From NCBI RefSeq assembly GCF_013415105.1, contig NZ_JACCDF010000004.1, forward strand, positions 124,001 to 188,000: a stretch of 64,000 nucleotides of DNA, given 5' to 3'. The position numbers and the translations under genes were made by a program. Of this stretch, positions 9,357 through 19,558 are shown in pieces. Position 1 is the stretch's first letter. Each line of letters starts with the position of its first letter. The DNA comes from Vreelandella salicampi. GTDB lineage: Bacteria > Pseudomonadota > Gammaproteobacteria > Pseudomonadales > Halomonadaceae. The notes beneath the pieces were generated by a model that saw nothing but the letters and a program-made list of their open reading frames with translations, was not told where the DNA came from and did no database searches.

Positions 9357-9832
9357 CAACTGCAATTCCTTTCATCACTTGGAAGGCTACGTACTCGCCC
9401 CAAAGAATTAATGCGAATGATTCGGCAGTCTTCTAACCTCGGATGGTCCAACCGAATTTCACAGTCACTACTGCCACAGTTCGTGGTTTTCCCAAGTCTC
9501 TCAAAGATAACGGTCACACCACTATTGAGGGTAATGGCATCACTGCCTGCGCCCTCTCTTTCTCTCACCACCGTATTATTTTTGTCTTCTGGCTCCACAT
9601 TAAATTGCCAAGATTCACTACCTTGTTGCTCAATTGCAAAACTAACGTTGATGCGCTGTGTAATCGCCTGACTCCTTGCGTAATTCAAACCTGACAACAC
9701 TTCATTGGCATCACTGGCAAGCTGCTGACGGGCAAGGAAGTTCGAAAACGACGGCACCGCTATCGTGGCGAAAATCGCCGCGATAGCCAATGTAACGAGT
9801 AACTCAATTAACGTGAAGCCGCGTTGTTTCAT
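9356..9832 (-). CDS. fimT: FimT/GspH-family pseudopilin
   Basis: About 158 residues from the ATG at 9832. The start MKQRG/FTLIELLVTLAIAAIFAT is a type III prepilin signal; the downstream PSFSNFLARQQLASDANEV and LNYARSQAITQR stretch is the FimT/GspH signature. The protein should be an inner-membrane minor pilin processed by PilD and incorporated at the pilus tip. FimU is the alternative name; the two cannot be separated here. Cysteine pairs GSSDC and EDC suggest a disulfide in the periplasmic domain. It overlaps pilV by TGATG and is separated from pilE by a repeat-bearing spacer. Confidence 0.85.
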   Translation of the reverse strand: MKQRGFTLIELLVTLAIAAIFATIAVPSFSNFLARQQLASDANEVLSGLNYARSQAITQRINVSFAIEQQGSESWQFNVEPEDKNNTVVREREGAGSDAITLNSGVTVIFERLGKTTNCGSSDCEIRLDHPRLEDCRIIRINSLGRVRSLPSDERNCS

Positions 9833-9882
9833 GGTACTCCGTCGTTGATATACCGCCACATTTGCCTTGCGGCAGGTTTCGG

Positions 9883-9942
9883 GTAGGAGCCCGATTTATC
9901 GGGCGAATTCCCCCACGTTCGCGCAATAAATTGCGCTCCTGC
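9883..9942. repeat. REP-like element, copy 1 (between pilE and fimT)
   Basis: Two neighbouring palindromes, GCCCGATTTATCGGGC (9889-9904) and GCGCAATAAATTGCGC (9921-9936), flanked by GTAGGAG and CTCCTGC. The same arrangement recurs at 16505-16567, so this is a dispersed REP/BIME-type element. Its place inside the pilin gene series suggests it may affect mRNA ends between pilE and fimT. Confidence 0.75.
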
Positions 9943-9947
9943 AGAGC

Positions 9948-10370
9948 TTACCAACACTCACTAGGGGTTCGTTGACCATCGCTGTGCAAAGCAATCGTTT
10001 TACAGCCATCTTTCACGCGGCCTGCTGGGGCTGTTGCACTGACCGTATAACTACCCGCATCGGCATCAATGCCAGCTTTTTGACCAGCAAATGCATATAA
10101 ATCATTTGATTGATTGCCAAGATAGCTATTTGCCTTCGTGCAATCTTTATAGCTGTAATTATTGGTATAACAACGCTCTAAGATGCTTGCAGCTTCCATA
10201 AGCACGGTTGTGGCTTCGGCGCGCTGGCTTCGCTCCACATAGCGCGTGTAGCTGGGGTAGGCGATGGAGGCGATGATGCCGATGATCACGACTACGATCA
10301 TCAGCTCGATCAGGGTGAAACCATGCTGGCGGCGCGGTAGGCCGCCGGGTAAACGAAAGAGTGAGGGCAC
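9948..10370 (-). CDS. pilE: PilE-type type IV pilin
   Basis: 140 residues with GTG start at 10370 and an AGGAG motif eight bases upstream. The leader is followed by RRQHG/FTLIELMIVVVIIGIIAS, the type III signal, then YPSYTRYVERSQRAEATTVLMEAA, the PilE signature. Two Cys pairs (RCYTNNYSYKDC and the C-terminal DGC...ECW) fit pilin disulfide loops. PilE is a minor pilin required for normal type IV pilus assembly. In P. aeruginosa pilE is the last gene of the cluster; here it is first, directly after ispH. Confidence 0.87.
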   Translation of the reverse strand: MPSLFRLPGGLPRRQHGFTLIELMIVVVIIGIIASIAYPSYTRYVERSQRAEATTVLMEAASILERCYTNNYSYKDCTKANSYLGNQSNDLYAFAGQKAGIDADAGSYTVSATAPAGRVKDGCKTIALHSDGQRTPSECW

Positions 10371-10434
10371 AGCGGTGCTCCTGTTATCGGCTGCTCATAC
10401 GTTTTCAGTATGTCGCAAGCCGATACACTTTGCA

Positions 10435-11454
10435 TCAGCTGCTGGCGATTACCTGTTGACGCAGCTCACGGGGCATGGAGAAAGTGATGGTTTCTTCGCG
10501 GCCTTCTAGCTCTTCCGGTGTGGCGGCACCGAGTGACTTCAGCCGCTCGATCACGCCTTTCACTAGCACTTCGGGCGCGCTGGCCCCAGCGGTGACGCCG
10601 ATGCGCTGCACGTTATCTAGCCAGCTTTCATCGATTTGCTCGGCATTGTCGATCAAATACGCCGGCGTACCCATGCTCTCGGAAAGCTCACGCAGGCGAT
10701 TGGAGTTGGAGCTATTGGGGCTGCCCACCACCAGCACCAAATCGCTCTCGGCGGCTAGCTCGCGCACCGCGTCTTGGCGGTTTTGGGTGGCGTAGCAGAT
10801 ATCATCCGTGCGCGGGCCACTGATCTCGGGGAATTTTTCCTGTAGCGCCTCAATTACCTTGGCGGTGTCGTTCATAGAGAGCGTGGTCTGGGTCACGAAC
10901 GCCAACTGCGTGGGATCTTTGACATCCAGATTGGCCGCGTCGTGCTCATCTTCGACCAGATAGATGCGGCCACCGTGGGAGGTGTCGTAGCGCCCCATGG
11001 TGCCTTCTACTTCGGGGTGCCCTTCGTGGCCAATCAGAATGCACTCTTGGCCGCGTTTGGCGTAGCGCAGCACCTCCATGTGAACTTTGGTAACTAGCGG
11101 GCAGGTGGCATCAAAAACTTTCAGCCCGCGCCGCTCGGCATCATCCTGCACCGCGCGCGAAACGCCATGGGCGGAAAAAATCACGATGACGTCATCCGGC
11201 ACTTCATCCAGCTCTTCGACGAACACCGCACCGCGCTCGCGCAGTGTGTCGACCACAAAGCGGTTGTGGACGACCTCATGGCGCACGTAAATCGGCGGAC
11301 CGAACACATCCAGTGCGCGATTGACGATATCGATCGCCCGGTCGACCCCGGCGCAAAAGCCGCGCGGGTTGGCCAGCTTGATCTGCACCGGGGTTTCGTT
11401 TGTCGTTTCCGGGAGCGTTTTGGAAGCTGTTTCAGTAGCTGTTTCGGAAGCCAT
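10435..11454 (-). CDS. ispH: 4-hydroxy-3-methylbut-2-enyl diphosphate reductase
   Basis: About 339 residues. IspH is the last enzyme of the MEP pathway, a 4Fe-4S enzyme that converts HMBPP into IPP and DMAPP. The three cluster cysteines are visible in [13 protein letters not shown] (C34), [10 protein letters not shown] (C118) and [11 protein letters not shown] (C220), as are the HEVVHN and [11 protein letters not shown] histidine motifs. An N-terminal extension of about 22 residues rich in Thr and Glu precedes the conserved start. The ATG at 11454 is chosen for its AAGG motif; another lies 24 bases upstream. It follows fkpB as in many gammaproteobacteria and would supply precursors for ispB and for the terpenoid synthase further along. 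Confidence 0.97.
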   Translation of the reverse strand: MASETATETASKTLPETTNETPVQIKLANPRGFCAGVDRAIDIVNRALDVFGPPIYVRHEVVHNRFVVDTLRERGAVFVEELDEVPDDVIVIFSAHGVSRAVQDDAERRGLKVFDATCPLVTKVHMEVLRYAKRGQECILIGHEGHPEVEGTMGRYDTSHGGRIYLVEDEHDAANLDVKDPTQLAFVTQTTLSMNDTAKVIEALQEKFPEISGPRTDDICYATQNRQDAVRELAAESDLVLVVGSPNSSNSNRLRELSESMGTPAYLIDNAEQIDESWLDNVQRIGVTAGASAPEVLVKGVIERLKSLGAATPEELEGREETITFSMPRELRQQVIASS

Positions 11455-11518
11455 GCTCACGCCTTGATGCCACTGCATCGCTAAAAAATGGAGAGTACCG
11501 TTACACTTAATGGCGCGT

Positions 11519-11965
11519 TTAATGGGTCAGCGCCGGCTTAACGTCGAGAACGTCGACCTCAAAGGTTAGGGTACGCCCTGCCAGCGGGTGGTTAAAGTCC
11601 ACCTCGACCCGATCACCATCAATACTTTTGACCACGCCGGGCAATTCCGTTCCCGCTTTATCGGCAAACGAAAGCACCATGCCGAGTTCCGGCGTTTCTT
11701 CGCCGAAGTCGTCGCGCTTCAACGTCTGAATATTTTGCGGGTTATGCTGACCAAAGGCGTGCTCCGGCGTGATGGCAAAACTGTCACTCTGGCCGGCGGT
11801 CATGCCCTTGATCGGGTTTTCAAATCCCGGCGGCAAGTTACCATCGCCAAACTGAAACGTCGCCGGCGCTTTCTCTTTGGTGGAATCCACCACGGTGCCG
11901 TCTTCTAATTTCAGCGTGAAGTGCAGGGTGATTTCCATGCCTTCGTTAATCTGGTATTCGCTCAT
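11519..11965 (-). CDS. fkpB: FKBP-type peptidyl-prolyl cis-trans isomerase (SlpA type)
   Basis: 148 residues, the size of the small FkpB/SlpA family, which combine an FKBP prolyl isomerase domain with an inserted chaperone flap. The features are [37 protein letters not shown], the flap region ITPEHAFGQ, and the closing [19 protein letters not shown], which is diagnostic. No signal peptide, so cytoplasmic. It sits between lspA and ispH, the usual arrangement in gammaproteobacteria. Confidence 0.94.
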   Translation of the reverse strand: MSEYQINEGMEITLHFTLKLEDGTVVDSTKEKAPATFQFGDGNLPPGFENPIKGMTAGQSDSFAITPEHAFGQHNPQNIQTLKRDDFGEETPELGMVLSFADKAGTELPGVVKSIDGDRVEVDFNHPLAGRTLTFEVDVLDVKPALTH

Positions 11966-11988
11966 TGCTTGTACCCGTCGTTTAAAAA

Positions 11989-12558
11989 TTAGCCTGCTGG
12001 CGATTGCTTCCTGCGCCGGCGTTCGCCGAAGAACGATTCCCAGATCAATCCAGCAGCGCCTAGGGTAATGCCGATATCGGCGACGTTGAACGCAGGGTAG
12101 TACCAGCCAGTGACGTGGAAGGAGAGAAAATCCACCACGTAGCCGTGCACTAGGCGATCATACAGGTTGCCCAGCGCCCCGCCGATGATCAGCGGCAGCG
12201 CCACCGCAAGCAACTTTTCATCCGCTTTCAGGCGCGAAAGCCACACGGTCAAACCGATACTCGCCCCGATGGCCACTAAAGCGAAAAACCAGCGCTGCCA
12301 GCCGGGGTGGCTGGCGAGAAAGCTAAACGCCGCGCCGGTGTTGTGCAGAAGTGTCAAGTTGAAAAACGGCAGCACTTCCACCGGTTGCGCGTAGCCAAGC
12401 CACGCGCTGGCGGCGTATTTAGTCACCAAATCCAGCACGATGACCGCCAGCGCCAACCATAGCCAGCGCAATGGCCGCTGCATGGGCGGCCTTTTGATAT
12501 TGCCTGCCTGGCCGGTCACCGATTGAGCCTCTTTTTTACGCGACGCTTTTTCACGCAT
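11989..12558 (-). CDS. lspA: Lipoprotein signal peptidase (signal peptidase II)
   Basis: 189 residues with four predicted transmembrane helices. LspA cleaves the signal peptide of diacylglyceryl-modified prolipoproteins in the inner membrane. The catalytic aspartates are in [18 protein letters not shown] and [12 protein letters not shown], both conserved blocks, and [10 protein letters not shown] is also diagnostic. There is a basic N-terminal extension of about 25 residues before the first helix. The gene overlaps the end of ileS by eight bases, so translation is coupled. Confidence 0.96.
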   Translation of the reverse strand: MREKASRKKEAQSVTGQAGNIKRPPMQRPLRWLWLALAVIVLDLVTKYAASAWLGYAQPVEVLPFFNLTLLHNTGAAFSFLASHPGWQRWFFALVAIGASIGLTVWLSRLKADEKLLAVALPLIIGGALGNLYDRLVHGYVVDFLSFHVTGWYYPAFNVADIGITLGAAGLIWESFFGERRRRKQSPAG

Positions 12559-15382
12559 ACCGGCGCGTCTCGCCGGGGCCGTCCGGCAGGTTAGTGATAC
12601 AGCGACCGCATAGGTCCGGGTGTTCGGCGTGGCTGCCGACGTCTTCGCGGTGGTGCCAGCAGCGCTCGCACTTGGTGTTTTCGCTCGCCGCGACGGCGAC
12701 CTTCAGGCCTTCAAGCTCGGTGGCGTCGGCGTCTTGGGCGTTGCTTAGCGGTTTGAGCGTGACTTCGCTGGTGAGCATCACAAAGCGCAGTTCATCGCCA
12801 AGCTTGGTCAGCGTCGTGTGAAGCGTGTCGTCAACGTAAAGCGTTACTTCAGCGGCGAGGCTGCCTTTGATGACTTTGGCGTTACGCGCATCTTCCAGGC
12901 GTTTGTTGACCGCATTCTTCACTTCCAGCACCTGTTCCCAGAAGGCACGGCCCATCTCGGCGCCGTCATCGAGCGTGCCAAGGCCTGAGTAATACTCCTC
13001 CAGCAGCACGCTATCGCCGCGTTTGCCTGGGATATGCTCAAAAATCTCTTCTGCGGTGAAGGAGAGAATCGGTGCGACCCAGCGGCTAAGTGCTTCGACC
13101 ACGTGGTAGAGCGCGGTTTGCGCGCTGCGCCGTGCGAGCGAATCGGTTTGCGTGGTGTACTGGCGGTCTTTGATCACATCCAGATAGAAGCCGCCTAGCT
13201 CGCGGGCGCAAAAGCCGTGCACCTGCTGGTAAACGTCGAGGAAGCGGTACTCTTCATACGCGGTGTCAATGCGGCCTTGCAACTGCGCGGCGCGATCCAC
13301 CACCCACTGATCCAGCGCCAGCATATCGCCAAACGCCACCTGGTCGGTGACCGGGTCGAAGCCGTTGAGGTTGGAGAGCAAAAAGCGCGCCGTGTTGCGA
13401 ATACGGCGATACACATCAGCGGTACGTTTTAAGATTTCATCCGACACCGCCATCTCGCCGGAGTAGTCGGTGGAAGCGACCCACAGGCGCAGAATATCGG
13501 CGCCGAGCTTATCCATCACCTCTTGCGGCGCGACCACGTTGCCCATGGATTTGGACATCTTGCGGCCTTGGGCATCGACGGTGAAGCCGTGGGTGAGCAG
13601 CTGGCGGTACGGCGGGTGGCCGTCGATGGCACAGCCGGTCAACAGCGATGAGTGGAACCAGCCGCGGTGCTGGTCGGAGCCTTCCAGGTACAAATCTGCT
13701 CGCGGGCCGCTTTCGTGGCCGTGCGGGTGCGAACCGCGCAGTACGTGGCGGTGCGTGGTACCGGAGTCAAACCACACGTCCAGCGTGTCGGTGACTTTGT
13801 CGTAATCCGCCGCTTCCGCGCCTAAAAGCTCGGCGGGGTCGAGGCGGAACCAGGCATCAATGCCACCCTGCTCCACGCGCTTAGCGGCTTCTTCCATCAG
13901 CTCGATCGTGCGCGGATGCAGCTCGCCGGTCGTTTTATGCAGGAAAAACGGAATCGGAACGCCCCAGTTACGCTGGCGTGAGATGCACCAATCGGGGCGG
14001 TTAGCGATCATCGAGTGCAGGCGCGCCTGCCCCCAGGCCGGGGTAAACTGTGTCGCTTCGATGCCCTCAAGCGCCCGCTCGCGCAGCGTTTTACCGTCTT
14101 TACCGGCCACGTCCATGCCCACAAACCATTGCGCGGTGGCGCGGTAGATCACCGGCGTTTTGTGGCGCCAGCAGTGCATGTAGCTGTGCTCGTAGCGCTT
14201 ATGGTTCATCAGCGCGCCGACTTCACGCAGCTTCTCGACGATTTGCGGGTTGGCCTTCCAGATCATCTGCCCGCCAAAGAAGGGCAAATCGTCAGCGTAA
14301 ACGCCGTTACCTTGTACCGGGTTGAGCATGTCGTCAAAGCTCATACCATGGTCGCGGCAAGTGTTGAAGTCATCCACACCGTAAGAAGGCGCCGAGTGGA
14401 CAATACCGGTACTGCCCACTTCCGACTCGACGTAATCGGCTAGATAGACCGGCGAAAGACGGTCATAAAACGGGTGACGGAAGTTAATCTGATCCAGTGC
14501 CTCGCCTTTCGCGGTAGCAATCACCTCGCCTTGCAGTGCAAAGCGCTCAAGGCAGCTTTCCACCAGCTCCTCGGCCAGCACCAAGAGCCGGTCACCGATA
14601 TCCACCAGCGCGTAGGTGAATTCCGGATGAACGTTGAGTGCCTGGTTAGCCGGAATGGTCCATGGCGTGGTGGTCCAGATGACGATGGCGGTGGGCTTGG
14701 GCAGCTCAGAGAGACCAAACGCGGTTGCCAGCTTATCGGCATCTTCTACCGGGAAGGCGACATCGATGGCGTCTGAGGTTTTATCGGCGTACTCGACTTC
14801 GGCTTCGGCCAATGCTGAGCCGCAGTCAAAGCACCAGTTAACCGGCTTCAAACCTTTGAACACGTAGCCCGCATCGACCATATCGGCCAGCGCACGCATC
14901 TCGCCCGCCTCGTTGGCGTAATCCATCGAGCGGTAGGGGTTGTCCCAATCGCCGACCACGCCCAGGCGCACAAAGTCGGTGAGCTGGGTTTCGATCTGCG
15001 CGGCAGCATACTCACGGCACAGGCCGCGGGCTTTCTCAGGTTCCAGGTGCTTACCGTGAGTGGTTTCCACCTTATGCTCGATGGGCAAACCGTGACAGTC
15101 CCAGCCGGGCACGTAAGGGGCATCGTATCCCGCCAAGTTTTTCGACTTAACGATGATGTCTTTCAAAATCTTATTGACGGCGTGACCGATATGAATGCTG
15201 CCGTTGGCGTAAGGAGGGCCGTCGTGGAGCACAAACAGCGGCTTACCCGCGCGAGTTTCGCGCAGGCGCTCATATAGGTTCATATCTTGCCACTGCGACA
15301 CTCGGCCGGGCTCCCGCTTGGGCAACATGCCGCGCATGGGGAAGTCGGTTTCAGGCAAATTTAGCGTGTGCTTATAATCCAT
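12551..15382 (-). CDS. ileS: Isoleucyl-tRNA synthetase
   Basis: About 943 residues from the ATG at 15382, which begins [18 protein letters not shown], the standard start of the enzyme. It contains the literal HIGH motif ([13 protein letters not shown]), the KMSKS loop ([12 protein letters not shown]), the CP1 editing domain (including the threonine-rich [16 protein letters not shown]), and a C-terminal zinc finger CERCWHHR...CGRC. It charges tRNA-Ile. It sits between ribF and lspA with short gaps or overlap, consistent with one transcript. Confidence 0.98.
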   Translation of the reverse strand: MDYKHTLNLPETDFPMRGMLPKREPGRVSQWQDMNLYERLRETRAGKPLFVLHDGPPYANGSIHIGHAVNKILKDIIVKSKNLAGYDAPYVPGWDCHGLPIEHKVETTHGKHLEPEKARGLCREYAAAQIETQLTDFVRLGVVGDWDNPYRSMDYANEAGEMRALADMVDAGYVFKGLKPVNWCFDCGSALAEAEVEYADKTSDAIDVAFPVEDADKLATAFGLSELPKPTAIVIWTTTPWTIPANQALNVHPEFTYALVDIGDRLLVLAEELVESCLERFALQGEVIATAKGEALDQINFRHPFYDRLSPVYLADYVESEVGSTGIVHSAPSYGVDDFNTCRDHGMSFDDMLNPVQGNGVYADDLPFFGGQMIWKANPQIVEKLREVGALMNHKRYEHSYMHCWRHKTPVIYRATAQWFVGMDVAGKDGKTLRERALEGIEATQFTPAWGQARLHSMIANRPDWCISRQRNWGVPIPFFLHKTTGELHPRTIELMEEAAKRVEQGGIDAWFRLDPAELLGAEAADYDKVTDTLDVWFDSGTTHRHVLRGSHPHGHESGPRADLYLEGSDQHRGWFHSSLLTGCAIDGHPPYRQLLTHGFTVDAQGRKMSKSMGNVVAPQEVMDKLGADILRLWVASTDYSGEMAVSDEILKRTADVYRRIRNTARFLLSNLNGFDPVTDQVAFGDMLALDQWVVDRAAQLQGRIDTAYEEYRFLDVYQQVHGFCARELGGFYLDVIKDRQYTTQTDSLARRSAQTALYHVVEALSRWVAPILSFTAEEIFEHIPGKRGDSVLLEEYYSGLGTLDDGAEMGRAFWEQVLEVKNAVNKRLEDARNAKVIKGSLAAEVTLYVDDTLHTTLTKLGDELRFVMLTSEVTLKPLSNAQDADATELEGLKVAVAASENTKCERCWHHREDVGSHAEHPDLCGRCITNLPDGPGETRRYA

Positions 15383-15389
15383 AGTCCGG

Positions 15390-16439
15390 TCAGCCGTCGT
15401 TAGCATCGGCGGAGTTGCCCGCCGAGGTGGAGTCAGAAAAAGGGTTAGCGTGTGCGTTATCGGAAAACGGGCGCGGCGCTGAGGCCAGCGGCAGCGTGTC
15501 GTCAGCGCCGTGATAGTCAGCTAGGTAGCGGCGCGCGTTGGCTTGGTCGCGCTCAATCTGCGCTTTCAGCGCGTCAAAGTCATCAAACTTTACCTCTCCG
15601 CGCAACCGCGCGCAGGGGTAAACGGTGCAGCGCTTACCATAAAGGTCGCCGTCAAAGTCAAACAGGTGCACTTCGAGGGTGGGGCGTTCTGAGCCGACCG
15701 TAGGGCGAAAGCCCACGTTGGCAACGCCAGGGTAGCGCGCGCCGTCTTCCAGCTCCGCGACCACGGCAAACACGCCGCGCAGCGTTAGCGGCTGGGGCAA
15801 CAGCGGCAGGTTAGCGGTGGGCACCCCGATGGTGCGCCCGAGCTGCTGGTCGCGAACCACTCGCCCACTGAGCGAGTAGGCGCGCCCCAATAGCGTTGCG
15901 GCAGCGTAAAAATTACCGCTAGCGAGCAAGGTACGCACACGGCTACTGGAGACGCGCTCATCATCCACGGTAAAGGTGCGCGTGTGCTCAACGCCAAAGC
16001 CCTGCTCGCGGCCCACGGCTTCCAGCAAGGTGAAATCGCCGCGGCGGTCGCAGCCGAAACGGAAGTCATCGCCCACAACCAGGTGCTTCACGCCCAAGCC
16101 TTCAATCAAGACTTGATCGATAAATTCGCGCCCGGTCAGGCTTCGCAAGGCATCGTTAAACGGCAGACACAGGACGCGCTCTGCGCCGTGATCCATCAAT
16201 AGGCGTACTTTTTCGCGCAGGCGGGTTAGGCGCGGCGGCGCTTGCTCGCCAGCGAAGAACTCGCGCGGCTGCGGCTCGAATACCACCACCGTTAACGGTG
16301 CTTGCAGGCGCGCGGCGTGCTCGCGGCACTGCTGCAGAATCGCCTGATGGCCGCGGTGAACCCCATCGAAATTACCAATGGTGGCCACGCAGCCGCGATC
16401 CGCTGGCGTTAAGTTGTGCAGTCCTCGAATGACGCGCAT
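15390..16439 (-). CDS. ribF: Bifunctional riboflavin kinase / FAD synthetase
   Basis: 349 residues. The N-terminal FMN adenylyltransferase domain shows [14 protein letters not shown]; the C-terminal riboflavin kinase domain shows [11 protein letters not shown] and [18 protein letters not shown]. Together they make FMN and FAD from riboflavin. The extreme C-terminus carries about 35 extra residues rich in Ser, Ala, Asn and Asp that most homologues lack. It ends eight bases upstream of ileS. Confidence 0.96.
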   Translation of the reverse strand: MRVIRGLHNLTPADRGCVATIGNFDGVHRGHQAILQQCREHAARLQAPLTVVVFEPQPREFFAGEQAPPRLTRLREKVRLLMDHGAERVLCLPFNDALRSLTGREFIDQVLIEGLGVKHLVVGDDFRFGCDRRGDFTLLEAVGREQGFGVEHTRTFTVDDERVSSSRVRTLLASGNFYAAATLLGRAYSLSGRVVRDQQLGRTIGVPTANLPLLPQPLTLRGVFAVVAELEDGARYPGVANVGFRPTVGSERPTLEVHLFDFDGDLYGKRCTVYPCARLRGEVKFDDFDALKAQIERDQANARRYLADYHGADDTLPLASAPRPFSDNAHANPFSDSTSAGNSADANDG

Positions 16440-16504
16440 GGCACCTCAGCCGTTAAAAAACGTTCGCCCAATAATTGGCGACCTACAAGCGTTAACTTCT
16501 TCAG

Positions 16505-16567
16505 CGAGCAGGCGCCCGATTCATCGGGCGATCCCAGTCTAATTCGCGCAATCAATTGCGCTCCTAC
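16505..16567. repeat. REP-like element, copy 2 (between murJ and ribF)
   Basis: GCCCGATTCATCGGGC (16514-16529) and GCGCAATCAATTGCGC (16546-16561), flanked by GAGCAGG and CTCCTACC. Palindrome order and orientation match copy 1 at 9883-9942, with single-base differences at the palindrome centres. Confidence 0.75.
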
Positions 16568-16653
16568 CGCGTTATTTACCCTTCGCAGAATGAGCAAGAG
16601 ATAAATTGGCCATTATACCCAACCCACCGGCGGCAATGTATGCCTGACCGGTT

Positions 16654-18234
16654 TTAGCTGTGCATTTTCAGATGGCGCAACCGCAAGCCAAACGCGGCGA
16701 GCCAAGCGAAGTACACCCCTGCGCCCAGCACCACTAGCGCTGCCACCCAGCTCACCCGCTGCCACAGGTCAAACTCCAGCCACGCCTGCCAGTCCGGCGC
16801 GAGCACGTAGAGCCCCACACTCATTACCACACTGCCGCCAATCAGCTGCCAGGCAAAACGCCCCCAGCCGGGTTGGAATACCAACACGCCCTGCTTACGC
16901 AGCAAATACCCCAACAGCCCCGCGTTCATAAACGCCGAGAGCGCCGTGGCCAAGGCTAACCCCGCGTGGGCCAGCGGCCAAATCAGCAGCAGGTTGAAGA
17001 CCATATTGGCAACCATGGCGACAATGCCCACCTTCACCGGGGTGGCGGTATCTTGGCGAGCAAAAAAGCCTGGCGCCAACACTTTGATCAGCATAAAGGC
17101 CAAAAGCCCAAAGGCATAAGCACGCAGGCTCATGGCGGCCATCTGAATATCGTGATCGGTCATCGCGCCGTAATGAAACAGCGTGATGAGAAGCGGCTCT
17201 GCCAATACCGCAAGCGCCAGCGCCGCAGGCAGCCCCAATAACAGCACCACCCGGATGGCCCAATCGAGCATGGCGGCAAAGTGAGCATTCGACTGCTCGG
17301 CGTGACGCTTGGAGAGCGCCGGCAAAATCACCGTGCCAATGGCCACGCCAAACACACCCAGCGGCAGCTCTACCAAACGGTCAGAGTAGTAGAGCCAAGA
17401 AACACTGCCCGCCGCGAGTAGCGATGCCAGCACGGTATCGAGCAGCAGATTAATCTGCGACACCGACACGCCAAACAGCGCCGGCGCCATGAGCTTGAGA
17501 ATCCGTTTTACGCCTTCGTGGGCAAAGTGCGGCCACGGCGTGGGCAAAAGCCCTAAGCGCAGCAAAAACGGCACTTGAAACGCCAGCTGCGCGACGCCGG
17601 CAATCAGCACGCCCCAGGCCAGCGCCATGGCAGGCTCGTCAAACAGCGGCATGAGTAAAAGGGCCGCGCCGATCAGCGACAGGTTCAACAGCACCGGGGT
17701 AAACGCGGGCACGGCAAAACGGTCCCAGGTATTAAGCACACTGCCGGAAAACGCGGTCAGCGAAATGAGCAGCAGGTACGGAAACGTCAATTGCAGCATA
17801 TCGGCGGTGAGGGCGAGCTTTTCCGGGTCGCGGCCAAACCCTGGGGCGAACACCCACACCAACCACGGCGCGCCGAGCATGGCCAGCGCCGTAATCAGCG
17901 CCAGCACCGCAGTCAAACTGCCCGCTGTGGCGTTTAGCAGTTCACGAATTTCCTGGCGAGTGCGGCTTGTCGAATACTCCGAGAGCACCGGCACAAACGC
18001 CTGGTTAAACGCTCCCTCAGCGAACAGGCGGCGCAGAAAATTGGGGATTTTGAAGGCGACAAAAAACGCATCCGCGCCGTTACCCGCGCCCAATAGCGCG
18101 GCGATCACTACGTCGCGCGCCAAGCCCAACACCCGCGAGATCATGGTCATGGCGCTCACGATCAACCCCGAGCCCATGAGGCCACGGCGCGCGGGGGTGA
18201 CTTTTTCGACTTGCGTTTCTTCGCTCATAGGCAC
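16654..18234 (-). CDS. murJ: Lipid II flippase
   Basis: 526 residues of largely hydrophobic sequence, consistent with the 14 transmembrane helices of MurJ (MviN). The opening GLIVSAMTMISRVLGLARDV and IPNFLRRLFAEGAFNQAFVP are diagnostic. MurJ moves lipid-linked peptidoglycan precursor across the inner membrane. It lies between rpsT and ribF, as in Pseudomonas. The start could also be the Met two codons downstream. Only 62 bases separate it from rpsT, and those contain a strong terminator, so it either depends on read-through or on a promoter inside rpsT. Confidence 0.97.
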   Translation of the reverse strand: MPMSEETQVEKVTPARRGLMGSGLIVSAMTMISRVLGLARDVVIAALLGAGNGADAFFVAFKIPNFLRRLFAEGAFNQAFVPVLSEYSTSRTRQEIRELLNATAGSLTAVLALITALAMLGAPWLVWVFAPGFGRDPEKLALTADMLQLTFPYLLLISLTAFSGSVLNTWDRFAVPAFTPVLLNLSLIGAALLLMPLFDEPAMALAWGVLIAGVAQLAFQVPFLLRLGLLPTPWPHFAHEGVKRILKLMAPALFGVSVSQINLLLDTVLASLLAAGSVSWLYYSDRLVELPLGVFGVAIGTVILPALSKRHAEQSNAHFAAMLDWAIRVVLLLGLPAALALAVLAEPLLITLFHYGAMTDHDIQMAAMSLRAYAFGLLAFMLIKVLAPGFFARQDTATPVKVGIVAMVANMVFNLLLIWPLAHAGLALATALSAFMNAGLLGYLLRKQGVLVFQPGWGRFAWQLIGGSVVMSVGLYVLAPDWQAWLEFDLWQRVSWVAALVVLGAGVYFAWLAAFGLRLRHLKMHS

Positions 18235-18254
18235 AGGTAGACAGAGATAGGCAC

Positions 18255-18281
18255 AAAAAAACCGGCCGCAGCCGGTTTTTT
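18255..18281. terminator. Bidirectional rho-independent terminator after rpsT
   Basis: ACCGGC (18261-18266) pairs with GCCGGT (18271-18276) around a CGCA loop, with an A-run on the left and T-run on the right, so the hairpin has U-tracts in both directions. On the minus strand it follows the rpsT stop by 16 bases. Confidence 0.9.
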
Positions 18282-18296
18282 AGGGCGCCTGCCGGC

Positions 18297-18563
18297 TTAC
18301 GCCGCCAGTGCCTTAATGCGCTTGTTCAAGCGGCTTTTCAGACGCGCGGCTTTCTTTTTAGAAAGCACGTCTTTATCTGCAATGCGGTCGATGACCGGCT
18401 GCGCCGCCTTAAACTCTTCCATCGCTTTCGCGTGGTCGCCGGTGCTGATGGCTTTGACGACACGCTTGATGTAGGTGCGGACCATGCTGCGTTGACCGGA
18501 TTTCAGGACGCGACGGTTCTCGGCCTGGCGGGCGCGCTTGCGAGCTTGCTTGCTGTTCGCCAC
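18297..18563 (-). CDS. rpsT: 30S ribosomal protein S20
   Basis: 88 residues, strongly basic, beginning MANSKQARKRARQAENRR, the hallmark of bS20, which binds 16S rRNA in the body of the small subunit. The start codon is GTG at 18563, with an AAGGAG motif seven bases upstream; non-ATG starts for rpsT are known in other bacteria and linked to translational control. It heads the murJ-ribF-ileS gene series and is followed by a strong terminator. Confidence 0.98.
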   Translation of the reverse strand: MANSKQARKRARQAENRRVLKSGQRSMVRTYIKRVVKAISTGDHAKAMEEFKAAQPVIDRIADKDVLSKKKAARLKSRLNKRIKALAA

Positions 18564-18879
18564 AGGGTATCTCCTTGGAGAAAAAAGGTTGCCTATTGGG
18601 CAACGGATTAACTGATTATCGCCGCCTGGGTCGTGACCTCAGCGCGACGTTTCCGTAACGTTTTCAAAGCCAGTGTTCGATTAACACTACTTTGATTTGG
18701 CAGGCTTTTTTGCCTGACCAAAATGTGCAACCGGCAACATATCAGGCTGCCCGTTCACGGGTCTTGTCTGAGAGGATGGCGTAGTCTATCACGCAGCCCC
18801 TCGCCTGACCAGCGCTTAACCGCTTGATGCGTCGGCCTACCATGGCGCTGCTTCGGGCACCGACCGGCCCAAAAAACGC
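18564..18879. promoter_or_regulatory. Leader and promoter region of rpsT; no gene seen
   Basis: This 316-base gap carries the rpsT control region. A GATAAT hexamer on the minus strand (18615-18620) is a possible -10 box, but no good -35 box stands 17 bases upstream. A CAGGC/GCCTG hairpin with a six-T loop lies at 18701-18716 and could end the GST transcript coming from the other side, though no U-run follows it. Confidence 0.35.
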
Positions 18880-19548
18880 CTACCCAGGCAGCGTCAGCGG
18901 GCCGACACGCTCGACTACCCGCTGCCAACCTAAATCGGCGTCAATACGCGCAACAAAGGCCGCCGTAGCGGGGTAATCCTTGAGTGACCGTGACATCGAG
19001 AGCGCTTTTAGGGGGAAGCTCATTTGCACATCGGCACCGCTTGGCCAAGCGCTAGAGAACTGCTGGCGCGTGCTCAAATGGTTTTCTATCATGGTCAGGT
19101 GCTCGGTTAACTGCGGCGCAATTAAACGCTTATTCACCGCGTCTCTAATGCCCTTGGAAATCGGTTTAACCAACCACGGCGAATGTTTCGGTAACTGAGA
19201 GAACACCAAGCGCATAGTGAGTAGCGGCATTAGCGACCCTTCGGCGTAGTGCATCCAGTAGCGGTAATTGGCCCATTCTGCGGTATCGTCAGCGCTTGGC
19301 TGACAACGCCCCTCTCCGTAGCAACTCAGCAGGTAATCGATAATCGCGCCGGATTCCGCCACGGTGATGTCGCCATCCGTGATCACCGGGGACTTGCCCA
19401 GCGGGTGTACACGCTTGAGTGAGTCAGGGGCGAGCTGCGTCTTACTATCACGCGGATAGGTGATGATTTCATACTCAAGTCCCAGCGTTTCCAGCAGCCA
19501 GAGAATGCGGTGCGAGCGGGACTTTTCCAGATAGTGAACGCGAATCAT
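18880..19548 (-). CDS. Glutathione S-transferase family protein
   Basis: 222 residues. The N-terminal thioredoxin-fold domain contains YLEKSRSHRILWLLETLGLEYE and the cis-proline/glutathione site HPLGKSPVITDGDITVAESGAI, followed by a C-terminal all-helical domain (WANYRYWMHYAEGSLMPLL). It should be a cytosolic GST of the type found in many proteobacteria and related to fungal GSTs; the substrate is unknown. An 11-base gap separates its start from a truncated transposase. Confidence 0.9.
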   Translation of the reverse strand: MIRVHYLEKSRSHRILWLLETLGLEYEIITYPRDSKTQLAPDSLKRVHPLGKSPVITDGDITVAESGAIIDYLLSCYGEGRCQPSADDTAEWANYRYWMHYAEGSLMPLLTMRLVFSQLPKHSPWLVKPISKGIRDAVNKRLIAPQLTEHLTMIENHLSTRQQFSSAWPSGADVQMSFPLKALSMSRSLKDYPATAAFVARIDADLGWQRVVERVGPLTLPG

Positions 19549-19558
19549 AAAGATACTC

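Noticed and set aside
15390..16439. FMN riboswitch near ribF
   Set aside because: The space upstream of ribF holds a REP-like element; no RFN-type conserved segments were seen.
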